This document shows positions 42,885 through 53,416 of a DNA stretch of 64,000 nucleotides, one piece after another. The notes under the pieces were generated by a model. It was not told where the DNA came from and did no database searches. It saw nothing but the letters and a program-made list of their open reading frames with translations. Source of the DNA: Moniliella sp. 'wahieum' (lineage: Eukaryota; Basidiomycota; Moniliellomycetes; Moniliellales; Moniliellaceae); NCBI GenBank assembly GCA_003971905.1, contig RSEE01000025.1:558001-622000 (forward strand). Reading direction: 5' to 3'. A program made the position numbers and the translations under genes. Position 1 is the stretch's first letter. Each line of letters opens with the position of its first letter.

Positions 42885-43081
42885 GTCACCGCTCACCCGT
42901 CAAGCTCAACCTTCTTCAAGCTCCAAGCTCCAAGCTTCAAGCTCCAAGCACCAAGCTCATCAAGCTTCAAGCTTCATGCATCATGAAAGGACGCTTCAAA
43001 TCTTATAGATCTTTTAGATCTTAGACCTTACCGGCCGTCTGGTCATTTGACCTTTGACCGGTGACAGGGACTAGGGACTAG
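42885..43081. repeat. Compound heptad block
   Basis: A cluster of consecutive arrays: TCA-CCG (42885-42902), then about nine AGCT units with TCA or CCA spacers (42917-42976) passing in register into TCA-TGCA-TCA (42976-42985), then AGATCT words (43009-43020), then TGA-CCTT, TGA-CCGG, GGA-CTAG, GGA-CTAG (43047-43081). Confidence 0.8.
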
Positions 43082-43824
43082 TATTACTGCGAGCGTTTGT
43101 TACAGTATGCACCTTGCCTTTTCTGGTCGTTAGGCGCGCCAACAGCGCCTATATCCCTCTTCCTTCTGTTCCTTTTCTTCCCTCTTCACCATACTGCATT
43201 CGTTCTACTTCTCACCCATGTGTGTTGGCCGAACCACCTGCCGCGATGCCGAGAGAACATGCCGTCTCTGCCGGTCAGAATGCACAGGTTCCAACGGTAC
43301 CTTTTTACCCCCCCCACTTCTAGCTGTATGATGCCCTGTGAAGACAACCCCCTCTCCACCTATGGGTCTTGGCGAAAGGATTACGGATAGTCGATGACGC
43401 GCCGCCGACGGAAACTGAGTCCAGAGCTGGCCTGACGCTCTGGGGACCCACCGTTGCTTTGGCGCCGTCACTATATGTTCACACGTTCGGACTGTTGTGC
43501 CTGGGCCTGACCAAAAAAACATATGTCTTCAACGTAGGACAGACTGTCGTGCCTGAAAAAAAACCCTGTCAGATGCCCACTCCTTTCCCTCGACCACACA
43601 TCTTCCTTAGCCGGGCCCGATGAGAACCGGCAGCAACAATAATGGCATGCACCGGTCACCGGTTATGCTGCGTTCCAGAAAACGTGTTGGGGCTGAACGT
43701 GCCGAACCCGAAAACACCAAGTTTCTTCGTGCCTGTGAGGTGGCCCCTCTTCGCCTCCGTTAGGGCATCTTCGGAAGGCGCCCCTAGAAACATAACCCTC
43801 CTTCCTGCTAGATCGCGTCCATTT

Positions 43825-44957
43825 CATTGACAGAGCTTAAGGCTGGGACAGGGGGAACGCTACGTCTAAACCTAACCGTTCATCTTGCGGCTAGATTGTA
43901 TTGGATGGCTGGAACGGTCTCGGTCGGAACATAATACGCGTTTCGTGCTGAATCGCGCCACCGATAACTGGGATAGGGGGAAGCATTCAGAAACACGCGC
44001 TGCGGGGAACCGGTTTGTCTCCTTAAGTTCCCTCAGACTCAGGTTGATTCGACTTGATTCTCTTGGTTCTCGTGTACAACACCACTAAAGTCGTTCTGGT
44101 CCAGCGGGTGTTGTTGCTCAGTCCGACGGGAAAACGTACGCGTGAAGAACGGTTGGGGAATGAGTACTGAGTGGATAGTGTTGAACGGACACAGTCCCGC
44201 AACCTAAACTGCTGCGGGGCGAGGACGGGTGCAAACTCGGGAAAACCTATTACGGTTGAATGGAAGTCCTTACCGATATGATGCCATATCATTGACAGAG
44301 GTTAAGGCGGGGACAAGGAAACGCTCTACGCCTAAACCGACCCGTTCATCTTGCGTGTGTTACTTGGTAGCGCCACCCCTGTTAAGGAACCATCAGGGGA
44401 ATCTCCAGGAGATCAGGATCCTCTGTGGTGCTCGCCATCCGTTCCCATACCCGACGTAGCGCATGTGGACACGGATAACGTGGTAGACATCCGAGCGAGG
44501 AACCATTTCCATTGAGACTCAGTAGCCAAATTCTTCCAATGGGCAAACATCTTGCCCGCTGTCTTGGTGCCGCAGTATCCTCGCGTCGTCAAAACCAGGG
44601 GGAAAAACGGCTCTTGGGTGCGTCCCTGGTACTGGGAGTTCTTGTCGCATTCTGCTTGTTCAAGCAGCCGAAGCAACTCCTTCTCCCGGCGTTCCATTCC
44701 AGGGGCCCCGTCGCTGTGCTCTCATGCACCACCCTCCGGTACGCGCTCTGCGCCTCATGCGTTCCCGTGTCGCGCAGCGTGTGGTCGACCTCCATTCCGG
44801 TTCCTCCCAGTGCTCCAGGCCCCATCACGCGGTAGTCGGTGCGCCTAGCCCTCCGTCCGCGCCTCGTCCCAGCCTCTTCCTCCACAGCCAGTGGTTCCTT
44901 GCGGACGTGGGTGTCGGGGATGGAGCGTATACTCTCTTTTATAGTAGTTCCAACCAT
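43825..44957 (-). mobile_element. Retroelement remnant, C-terminal part (copy C) plus flanking repeats
   Basis: Minus-strand coding remnant at 44413-44957: IRSIPDTHVRKEP, RTDYRVMGPGALGGTGMEVD (matches copy A), HTLRDTGTHEAQSAYRRVV, then after a frame change REKELLRLLEQAECDKN and FFPLVLTTRGYCGTKTAGKM, a pattern seen at the C-terminus of non-LTR-like reverse transcriptases (basic EK-rich helix, then F-x-P-x-V and G). Downstream, two copies of a roughly 60-bp repeat sit at 43825-43890 and 44290-44355; a related copy is at 22171-22222 near copy A. No catalytic motifs remain. Confidence 0.6.
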
Positions 44958-45104
44958 TTTCTCTACCCTATCGGAGTCAAACTATGTAAGCCCTCCCTTG
45001 AATGTGAGGTGAGGCGAGGCGTGGCAAATTCCGAGTCGACTGTACGGGAGGCATGTATCTAGTGTGGCCAGCATGTGTTGACTGGAGGATGTGTGGCCTA
45101 TTCA

Positions 45105-45170
45105 GTGCAATGGGGACTGAAGGGGCCTTGGCCAAACTCACGAGTCACCCGGTAGCTCAACACCGGCTAT
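45105..45170 (+). mobile_element. Fragment of the foldback/MITE-like repeat
   Basis: GACTGAAGGGGCCTTGGCC and GAGTCACCCGGTAGCTCAAC match the terminal arm of the element at 63.4-63.85 kb and 6.3-6.5 kb. Only the last 60 or so bases are present. Confidence 0.6.
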
Positions 45171-45514
45171 ATACGCTTGTACCGACCTAGCGGCGTCGAA
45201 GACGGTGTGAATAGCAACCGAGACAAGAGAAGTGGGGGGCGGAGGTCGTACTTAAATCAAGTCGACTGTCAGCACATCATGCGTTTTTTTGCGGTGTGAC
45301 AGAGGCGAAGGAGCAGGTGTCCGCACGGGTTTGTCGTTGTTTTCGCCGCGACGCTCGATGTAGGAGATCCTGCTTTGAGCGCACATCCACTGGTTCAGTG
45401 GAGAGCAAGGCTTGGGCAATGGACAAGGAGCGAACCAGGGCGTGTCGGCTGGCTATGCTTATCGCGTGGGGTTGGGGATTGCTCATGCTAAGGTGCATCT
45501 TCATATCCGTCCAT

Positions 45515-46345
45515 TCATTGGAGTATGACGGGCCGCAGGGCTTTGCTGCGCTGGGCGAGCATGTACGTGTACATCACATACAGCCCTCCCCACCACAACG
45601 GAATGAATACGGCGTTGGCCCCATCCACCAGCCCCCACCGCTCGCCCTTTGCCGGTAGCGAGCGCCACATGAGCATCGTCTCTGCCAGGCAACCGAGCGG
45701 ATAGAGTACGAGGAACAAGGTGTACCTGTGTGTACGAATCAGCGTTTCGCTCTGCGCAATATCGTCTCCTGCTGCACCCACCAGTGCGGAATGGAGAGGA
45801 AGGACAGATGCACGTACCGAGCCCAAGTCAGGAGCGAGGAGGATGACCCTAAGATGGCCATGCGTAATTCGGGTAGCGCACCACTTCGCTTACGCTCCAT
45901 GCCACCAGCATGACGGTAAACCATCCCGACCCGCTGCGGTGGGAGAATGTTCGACCACGCCCCACACGCACCAGAGGCGTGCAAAGAGTTGCGTGACGAC
46001 AGCCGAGGTGGGACTTCGCACCCACCCGAAAGCACTGTGCAACACCTCGACCAGCGCCAGTGTCTGTGTGGTGCAGAGCAGGCTTCCTACCGCGTAGTGC
46101 ACGCGCGCGGATGGGTGGCCAAGCCCATAAGGACGCCAGGCAGCCAACGCAGCGCCCAGATCAGGTAAAATGGGCAGCGTAGGGTGGGAACGCGCCTGGA
46201 GCGTCGTGGCGAGCACCACTGTCCAGAGGTAGAGGGCGGCGAGGTTGTACGCGACGAGGTAAGCGCGGACGAGTGCCGGAAGCGCCTGCGCTGGGGTCGG
46301 GGCCGAAGCCAAGGTCGGGTGATGCCGCACACCGCCCGGGAGCAT
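45515..46345 (-). CDS. PHS1: Very-long-chain 3-hydroxyacyl-CoA dehydratase (PHS1/HACD)
   Basis: ER membrane enzyme removing water in the third step of the fatty-acid elongation cycle. The start MLPGGVRHHPTL (46345) is followed by LVRAYLVAYNLAALYLWTVV, YAVGSLLCTTQTLALVEVLH, SAFGWVRSPTSAVVTQLFAR, LWCVWGVVEH, then after a frame change FTVMLVAWSVSEVVRYPNYA, the HACD signature with the conserved Tyr/Glu neighbourhood. LLTWAR and YTLFLVLYPLGCLAETMLMW follow, ending in LWWGGLYVMYTYMLAQRSKA. Several hydrophobic helices fit the expected polytopic fold. An intron at 45726-45817 (GTACGT donor, CACACAG acceptor) joins TWAR to YTLF in phase. Frame changes lie near 45920 and 45870. Length of about 245 residues is normal. 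Confidence 0.87.
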
Positions 46346-46987
46346 GCTGGGGCGAGCGGATGCGCAGATGCTCTGATGACTGAGGCTCAGTCGTGCGGGT
46401 ACTGATCGTGTCCGGGTCCGGGCGGAGGTTTGGGCCCCCGCGCTGCGGGTCGCGCGACTATCACATCACACACGCCGTGCCGTGGCGGGGCTCCGCGGGT
46501 GGTCCTGTTGGTGGGTGTACTAGTTGGCGGATACCGGCTGGACTGATTAGATCAGCAATGAAATCTTTGTCAGGGGGCGCTGGTCTCCCATCTGCTTGGG
46601 CCAGCTCGCAGCCAAACACCGAATCGCAACCAAGTGGGCGCACATTTGGCGGAACAGAGCGGAACCACCGTTTGAAATTGCTCCCGCAAACTTCGTGGGC
46701 GACGCACACTGCCCCTGGGCCGGCGCCTGGGTGACCGGTGACACGCCGTGACACCACTTGCATCCTAATCTTGGACCCCGTCCGCGCTGAGACTCCGATT
46801 CAGTACCACTCAGCGCCGCCCAGCTTTTCTCCGCCTTTCTCTGCCGCGCTGGCCTCGCGGTTTTAACTGCGTCTTCTAGCACACTGCCTTGGCCATCTCC
46901 ATCACCAGCAGCCTTCTTCCCTTCCCTTCCCCTTCCCATTCTCCCTCCCGCTCCCCTCCCACTCCCACTCCCACTCTCGCCACAACC
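46346..46987. other. Divergent promoter region between PHS1-like and HOM2-like genes
   Basis: Bidirectional spacer of about 640 bp. A heptad array with TGA-CCGG and TGA-CACG units lies at 46731-46756, and a C/T-rich tract (46910-46985) precedes the HOM2 start, typical of fungal promoters. Confidence 0.5.
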
Positions 46988-48143
46988 ATGCCCGCACAGA
47001 AGGTCCCCGTGGGCGTTCTTGGTGCCACAGGTACGCGCTCTTTCCTTGCCCCCAACCGCACACACCTGACCTCCCCTCCCCCCTTTCTGCGGCACAGGCA
47101 CCGTCGGACAACGCTTCATCCTTCAGCTGGCGAACCACCCCCAGTTTGAGCTCGTCGCACTGGGCGCCTCGTCGGCTAGTGTAGGCAAGACCTACGCCCA
47201 GGCCGTGGCCGGGCGATGGAAGCAAACGTCGCCGATCCCCGCCAACGTGGCCAGCATGCCTGTCCAAGCATGCACGCCCGACGCCTTTCGGCACTGCACG
47301 GTTGTCTTTTCTGGTCTTGACTCGGGTCCGGCCGGGGAAATTGAGCCTGCGTTGCGCGCGGCGGATGTGCGTGTGTTTTCCAATGCCAAGAATTACCGCA
47401 TGGACCCCGTCTGTCCGCTTGTCGTTCCCCTGGTCAACCCGTCGCACTTTAGCGTCATTTCGCATCAACGCACCACCCTTTCGCCCCCGCCCAAGCAAGG
47501 GTACATCATCACGAATGCCAACTGCTCCACTACGGGCATTGTGGTGCCGCTCAAGGCGCTGCAGGACGCGTTTGGTCCGCTGGACAAGGTCCTGATCAAC
47601 ACGATGCAGGCCTGTCGGGTGCCGGCTACCCGGGTGTGTCTGCGTTTGACATTCACGACAATGTCGTCCCCTTCATCTCGGGGGAGGAGGAGAAGATCGA
47701 GAGCGAAACGCGCAAGATCCTGGGCGAGGTAAATGCCGACGGCACGGGCTACGAGGAGGTCAAGACGGTTGTCTCGGCGCACTGCAACCGCGTGCCCGTG
47801 TTGGATGGGCACACGGAGACAGTGAGTGTAAGCTTTGTGCGTCGCCCGGCGCCTCCCCCGAGCAGGTGGCCCAGGTTCTGCGCGACTACACGTGCGAGGC
47901 ACAGACGCTCGGATGCCATTCCGCTCCGAAACAGGTCATCACGGTGCACGACGAGCCCGACCGGCCTCAACCGCGCTTGGACCGCGACCACCAGAACGGC
48001 GCTGGGGTCAACGTGGGTCGGATTCGCGAGTGCCCCGTATTGGACATCAAGTTTGTCGTCCTTTCCAAAACGTAATGATTGGCGCTGCCACGTCGAGTGT
48101 GATGAACGCTGAGATTGCGCTGGCCAAGGGCTACCTGTCTTAA
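46988..48143 (+). CDS. HOM2: Aspartate-semialdehyde dehydrogenase
   Basis: Second enzyme of the threonine/methionine branch from aspartate: reduces aspartyl-phosphate with NADPH. The start [15 protein letters not shown] holds the Rossmann glycine loop and continues after a 67-bp intron (47031-47097) as [71 protein letters not shown] and VPLVNPSHF follow. The catalytic Cys is in [16 protein letters not shown]. Then [50 protein letters not shown] and the C-terminal [20 protein letters not shown] end at TAA 48141-48143. Three frame changes, near 47610, 47850 and 48070, each correspond to one missing base in a short C, G or A run. Length of about 365 residues is normal for fungal Hom2. Confidence 0.92.
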
Positions 48144-48302
48144 CTATCAAATTTGATCCTCGTGAATACAGTCCATCCAGGTGGGTTGAACACAGTGCTG
48201 GAAGCAGGGCGTGGATGAGGCGTGGATGAGGGGAGATAAGGAGAAGGAGGAGGCACGGAGGTACCATGATATTGGTCTACGATAGCGACGGACTGAGAGG
48301 GT

Positions 48303-50205
48303 TCAGGGGCATAGGCGTAGGCGGCAGAGACTTGTCCTCCCTCTCTTCTCCGGGAAGGGAGGCACGGGCGAGGCACTCATCTGCCGCCCAAACCGAGGCG
48401 AATAGGCTACCACTCGTGGTGTGCCGCCCAGGTCGGAAGGTGACTCCAAGCCCGAAGACGGTTCCAAGGGAATGTTCAGCGCCAGCCCATGGCCCTGACG
48501 TGGTGTATACGTCGGGAGACGATACGGATCCCGTAGGCTCACGTCGGGCCCCAAGTCCAACTCGTGCTGCTGACTCTGGCCCCTGGCCAATTGGGCCAGC
48601 GCAGCTGCCTCGGCCGCCTTGACGTCCGCAAGGGTAGGAAGATCCGGAAGCGCTGTGGGCGCAGGAGGAGGAGGGGGACGACGGGCACTCGAGCCCAAAC
48701 TGGGAGAAGTGGGAGAAACAGGCGAGACAGAGGTATTGCTATCCTCTGTCCTTGCCAGGGGAGAAGCCAGCATCGCTTCCACATGTCCATTCTCGTCGGG
48801 AACAGGCGCGGGCGGTGCTTCGGTAGATGCCTTCTCTTCCTCTTCAGGCTTTTGGACCAAAAGTGTAGGTGGGAGATATGGGTACTGCGACAGCCGCTTG
48901 GACGATGTGTCCTCCATCTCTTCCTCTTCGGGATGGTAATCGGGCAGTTGGTTCGCTGGCATACCTGGAGCGTACCCGCCCGCTTCCCAGATCCGTGCCG
49001 AGCGATCGGCCATGGCTTCCAGCGTAGGCCAGCCTGCATAATCCCCCTTCAAGGCGAAGCCCGCCAGGCCATCTCCTGCGGCCTCCCCACCTCCCCTGCC
49101 TGATGCACCGGCACCATGGGCAGAGCCTGAAAAGTACCCTCGTAACCAATTAGGTCCTCGTCTGCGTCCGAGTCGAGCATCTCACTCGCATCCAGCGTGT
49201 ACAGAGTTCCTGCCTCCAATTCGTCGGCAAACCAGGAAAGGAAATGAGCCCACCCTTCGGGCCCGTCCCCAGGGCACAATACCACCTTTGTATCAAAATC
49301 ACGACCAAACGCGATCACCTGCCCTGCCGCTGCGCGATTGCCCGGTGGATCCGAAGGGGGAGGTGGAAGGGCGAGGAGAGGCTTGATCATAACGCGTCTC
49401 CAAGTTGGTGTCGTCGCTACCGGGCGGAGTGAGGTCCACGCCAATGTAGTTCCCCACACGGTCTGTGATCAGGGGGATCCAGCCCGAGTCGGAATACTTT
49501 GCGCGTACCCACCCACCGGGACAGGAGGACATGTTGGCCTTGACGGCCGCCGACGCGCCTGTATCCGGATCGTTATCCACGTGTCGCCAGAAGGACCATT
49601 CCCTCAGCGCCTGCTCGGCCGAGAGCATAGCCAGACCAAAAAAGAGCCCGTCGGTGCAGGAGCCGCCCGGTACAGCAGTTGCATACGCCTCGACGTCTTG
49701 GCCATTTACACACAGCAGGTCGCTCGCACGGCCGTCGGAAGAGGACGACCAAGGGCGCGCTCCAGCTCTCCACGTCTTCCAGGGCGGGCGAGTTGAGAGC
49801 GTATCGTTCACTTCGGGTAGTGTTCCTCGGCCCAGGCGCGAATACGTGCCCAGGAGTGTGCAGGCGGAGGAGCAGGCCGGTGGTGGCTGGCGGTCAAGGG
49901 ATCTTCTTCTCCATCTCCACTCCACTCTCCACGGGAGGAGCGAGCACAGCGAGCGAGTTGGCTCGGGAAGCCAAGCCAGGGCGGGGGAGAGCGTAGCCGG
50001 CGGGCACACCGCGCGTGGCGCAGCAGTGGTGGCGAACATGTCGGAGCTCATCGTCGCTGCCGGTCCGCCACCGTAATGGGAGTACGGCGAGGCGAAGGAG
50101 GAGAGGACGGGGGAAGCCGGCGGACGCGCCGGGCGCGTACCGACCGCTGCTGCTGCCGCCAGCACCGTTCCCGCCGCCCAGCCAGGCAGCGAGCGAGGAG
50201 AGCAT
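48303..50205 (-). CDS. KNR4: KNR4/SMI1-like cell-wall regulator
   Basis: SMI1/KNR4 family, which in yeast links cell-wall integrity signalling to glucan synthesis. The start MLSSLAAWLGGGNGAGGSSS (50205) opens a disordered N-terminus, then the family's GTLPEVNDTLNSPALEDVES and, after frame changes, NGQDVEAYATAVPGGSCTDG, LFFGLAMLSAEQALREWSFW, MSSCPGGWVRAKYSDSGWIP, LITDRVGNYIGVDLTPPGSD, GQVIAFGRDFDTKVVLCPGD and GWAHFLSWFADELEAGTLYT. The C-terminal third is acidic and Pro/Ser-rich (YHPEEEEMEDTSSKRLSQYP). GYIGVDL and FGRDFDTK are the most diagnostic strings. The start ATG gives the SSLAAWLGGG motif usual for this family. The stop is at about 48303. Several one-base frame changes split the N-terminal half. 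Confidence 0.88.
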
Positions 50206-51403
50206 CCTGCTTGTCGAGGAGGGTTGGGAGGAGGCGACGTTGGGAGGGGGGTGTGGGGGGGTGTGGGTGGATGGGGGGTGGGGATGGGGGATGGGGGATG
50301 CAGGACGGGTGGTGGGTGGTGGGTGACTGGCGGGTTCCACGCCGGAGCCGACGGGCTGCGATCGGCGGTGGCCCTCCCGCATCACGCGTCGGGTGTCACG
50401 CGTGTCAAGTGTCACGCGACACACGCCACGCCGCAAGCTGGCACAGCAAACAAACGCGGACGGCACACAGGCGCCGTGCGATGCTCTCGGGCGCACCCGC
50501 CGCAGGTGTTGTGGAGCGCGGGGGCACAGCGCCAGTGTGGATGTGCGGGCTGCGAGCCACCGGGGATGCAATATGCAGCAGCGAGGGGTTGAAAGTTGAA
50601 AGTGCAGACGCCTGCCTAGTGGCTGGCCGCCACGTGGGTACTGCTGCGGTGCGGGGCGGGCGATGTGGGATGGCGGTGGCGGCGTGTGCGCTTAAGCCGT
50701 AAGCGCGTAAGCTAGCAGCTTAAGCGGCGCGTCCTGCTCCGCTCCGCAGCCCGCACGGAGGCACAGCGATGCGGGGCGCAGGTTGGCTGTCGGCTGCGTC
50801 GGCTGTTGAATATGAATATGAATGCTCAATTTCAACTTATCATCGCAGCGCCTGGGCGGCGCAGCGCTGGGCGCTCGCTGCAGCTCGCTCTGGGTTCCTG
50901 AGCAGAGGCCCAACCACACCAGGTGCAACCTCACTCCATCGCCGCTTCCCTGTCCTCTTCGGTCTGTCCCACGTGTGCCTGAGCCGAACCATGCAACTTG
51001 TCTAGATCTAGATAATGATAGCCAGTTGCCAGATCAGTGCGCTCGGCGCACGGTGGAAAAGTGGATATGAATACGATGATTGAGATGGATGTGGCCTTGG
51101 CATCTGCACAACACCAAAGCCCACAATTGGACCCGGAAGATACGCACAGTGATCGTACCAGACAGACAGATACTCCTGCTGCACACCTCTGCTTAGGAGC
51201 AAGCCACCCCGCCACAATCAACGAGGCCACAGGATAGCAGCACCCGACATGCGATGTTTACCCCACCTCTCAGCCCGAGAGCGGCGCAGCGGAATGGAGC
51301 GGAACGAGCGCACGGCCCCCCCGCGCGCGCAGCACCTGGCAACTGCCGCTGGCCAGCCTTGGGTCCGCCCGCAGGCAGCCGAGCGACTTGGCGCGCCACC
51401 GCC
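50206..51403. other. Intergenic region, 50206-51403
   Basis: Upstream regions of KNR4-like (minus) and the OHCU gene (plus). Contains a G/T-rich stretch (50240-50335), a TCA-CGCG heptad array (50381-50432), GC-rich unassigned sequence to about 50760 and a more AT-rich part near 50800-51120. No gene is supported. Confidence 0.5.
50381..50432. repeat. Heptad array, TCA-CGCG type
   Basis: TCA-CGCG, TCG-GGTG, TCA-CGCG, TCA-AGTG, TCA-CGCG, ACA-CACG; ACGCGT-like palindromes at an approximately 7-bp period. Confidence 0.75.
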
Positions 51404-52100
51404 ATGACCTGGCACGCTCCGCCGAGACAAGTGTTGGCGAGCTCTCCGCCGCAGACCTGGCTCCGCTCCTGGCGCACCTCCTCAACGCGCCTGCCGCGCT
51501 GGCCCAGCAGCTCGCCGCCCAGGCTGCCGCCGCCATCGCCGAGCTCGACGCCGACAGCCGCCCCGACTCGTACGAGGGGCTGCTGGACGTGGCGCGGTAC
51601 TGTTGAAGACGATCCCCGCTGGGACGAGCAGGACCGGGTCCGCCTCGCCACATCCCACCCGCGCATTGGCGCTACTGTCCTTTCGGGTCCAAGCGCCAGC
51701 GAGCAACGAAAGGGGGATGCGGCGACCGTAGCGCGCCTGGCCCAGCTCAATGCGCTGTACGAGCAGCGCTTTCCAGCTCTGCTATGGACCACGTTCGTCA
51801 ATGGCCGTGGTCAGGAAGAGCTGGCCAAGGAGTTGGAGGACCTGCTGGGCGAGGCGAGCCAGGCCGATCCGGACGCCTTCCCCACCAGCCTCGTCCTCCC
51901 TCGGGGTTCGGCGGCGTGGGAAGAGGAACTGGAACGCGACATGGAAGCCCTGGGCCATTGCGTACGATCGGGCTGTCAAGCTGGCCCAGAATAAGGGGGA
52001 AGTACCCAACGCCACGCCTACTCCTACAGAGGAGGCCAGGTCAGAGGAGCCGGCACCTGTACCAGACCGGGCTTCTCTCCTGTTCCGGTCAGCCCAGCCC
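51404..52100 (+). CDS. OHCU decarboxylase-like protein
   Basis: Resembles oxo-4-hydroxy-4-carboxy-5-ureidoimidazoline decarboxylase, which converts the unstable uric-acid oxidation product to allantoin. ELSAADLAPLLAHLLNAP, SYEGLLDVA and, after a frame change, RLATSHPRIGATVLSGPSAS (the HPRIG motif), EQRKGDAATVARLAQLNALY, EQRFPALLWTTFVNGRGQEE and LAKELEDLLG are visible, then ERDMEALG and, after another frame change, IAYDRAVKLAQN. The HPRIG histidine and the later FVNGR are the family's key segments. The start is uncertain: the ATG at 51404 needs one frameshift, while 51254 is an upstream alternative in another frame. The 3' limit is also uncertain because coding-like sequence continues (next entry). 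Confidence 0.72.
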
Positions 52101-52978
52101 CGGGGCCAGAGCAAGATGAGAAAGATGAGGTGGTTCAGACCGCGCCAAAGACCGCTACAACCAAAACAACAAAGCCACGATTGCGGAAACTCAGAAAGGA
52201 AGGCCGTTTGTCTCCTTGCAACACTGCGGTTGCTTGCGCTCTCTTCCCCGTGCTCGAATCTTTCTTCGAAACGGACTTGCAGCAGTCTTTCTCGCTTGTG
52301 CCGCCGGAGCGCAGTGAAAGTGGCGGGGCATTTGCCTGGCATGCCGCGCCCATCTCGGGGTCGACGCCACGCGCCTTGCCAGGCGCCGGAGGATCCTCCT
52401 CGCTTCCTCGAGCTACAGTCGCGACGTGACACCTGGCGCACGCGGGCGCGTAGTGGGGTTCCTAGGTGGTCTGCTGGGCGAGGAAGGGAAAGCCAAGATG
52501 GACCAGCTGGCCGACTCGGTGGGCTCCCGACTACAGACCAAGAGCGTGGTAGGCCCCGTGCCTTCGTTTGTACATGAAGATGAGGGAGACCAGCGTGCGG
52601 CCGAGCGGAAAGCTACGTTTGGAGCACGGTTGGTTGGTGCCGTACGTGCTTCAGCATGGGGCGAAAGGCCGCCAGCGCCGCCTCCGAAAGAAGCCGTTCC
52701 GCCCCCGTGGTCTCTGACAAGGGCACAGAAGACGACCTGGTGCATAACCCCCAGCTTGCGGCCGAGCAGCTGCGCCAGGCCGCCGCCCAGGAACGCTCCC
52801 ACTTTGTTATTGATGAGGTGGCGGAGGGGGCAGAGAGTCCTGAGGCCGAGGGTGAGGCTGGGGAGACGGAGGAGGTGCCCGACTTGGACGCGCTCCCTGC
52901 GTTGGATGGGGGGGAGGGAGGCTGGAAGGGCAAGAGGCGCAGTTGGCCAAGGACCTCCGCTCTGCCCCGGCGCAATGA
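52101..52978 (+). CDS. Unrecognised acidic coding stretch, possible extension of the OHCU gene
   Basis: Plus-strand sequence continues with coding character after the OHCU domain: SPVPVSPAPGPEQDEK, TKPRLRKLRK, FPVLESFFETDLQQSF, GRVVGFLGGLLGEEGKAKMD, QLADSVGSRLQTKSVVGPVP, SFVHEDEGDQRAAERKATFG, then AAEQLRQAAAQERSHFVIDE, VAEGAESPEAEGEAGETEEV and a helical end LEGQEAQLAKDLRSAPAQ at TGA 52976-52978. Frame changes occur about every 100-250 bp. I do not recognise a family. It could be the C-terminal part of the preceding protein or a separate gene whose start I cannot locate. It converges on the minus-strand RING/PH gene. Confidence 0.45.
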
Positions 52979-53416
52979 ACGGGCTGGACAGATCTGGACA
53001 GTGCATGCTACTTATCCGGGCAATGGTTGGGGCAAGTGGATAGGCTGGCAGTTCATTCTAAAGGACGTGGCGTGGCGTGGCGTGACAAGCATCGCATGCC
53101 AAGCAAAGGAGAGAGATGATACAGGAATGTGAGCAGAGGGATATTACTGGGGCAAGATCCAGAGGTGTGATCGCCCCAGATGGTGGGACGCAGACCAGTC
53201 TCTTGCATCCCATTGGGCAGGGCGGGGAGGACAAGCAGACCTCCCCTCCTGGTGGAGGAAATACAGGAACGAAGAATTTCCTTGGCTTGAGCAGGACGCT
53301 CGGCAAGCCTGGCGCACCTCTGCACGCACGGTGAAGGAGGAAATGGTCAAGGTGACTTTGGCCCTTCGTTTTCCATGGCGATAAGAGAGGGGTTTGCCAA
53401 CGCTGTTCGCTTCCTT
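52979..53416. other. 3' spacer between convergent genes
   Basis: About 440 bp between the plus-strand coding stretch and the minus-strand RING/PH gene. A minus frame (53058-53462) could be a C-terminal extension of the latter but shows no domain. A short GGCGTGGCGTGGCGTG repeat lies at 53069-53083. Confidence 0.4.

Larger units (their letters stand above)
40278..45514. other. 5.2 kb repeat- and transposon-rich intergenic region
   Basis: The largest gene-free block. It holds the transporter promoter, the densest set of heptad arrays (41312-43081), a poorly defined stretch at 43100-43800, a retroelement remnant (43825-44957) and a fragment of the foldback repeat (45105-45170). Frames of 60-160 codons such as 40691-41176 minus and 45296-45658 plus show no domain and are not called. 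Confidence 0.55.

Noticed and set aside
42112-43081. CRISPR array
   Set aside because: Units are 7-9 bp with no unique spacers, no cas genes, and the setting is a eukaryotic nuclear genome.
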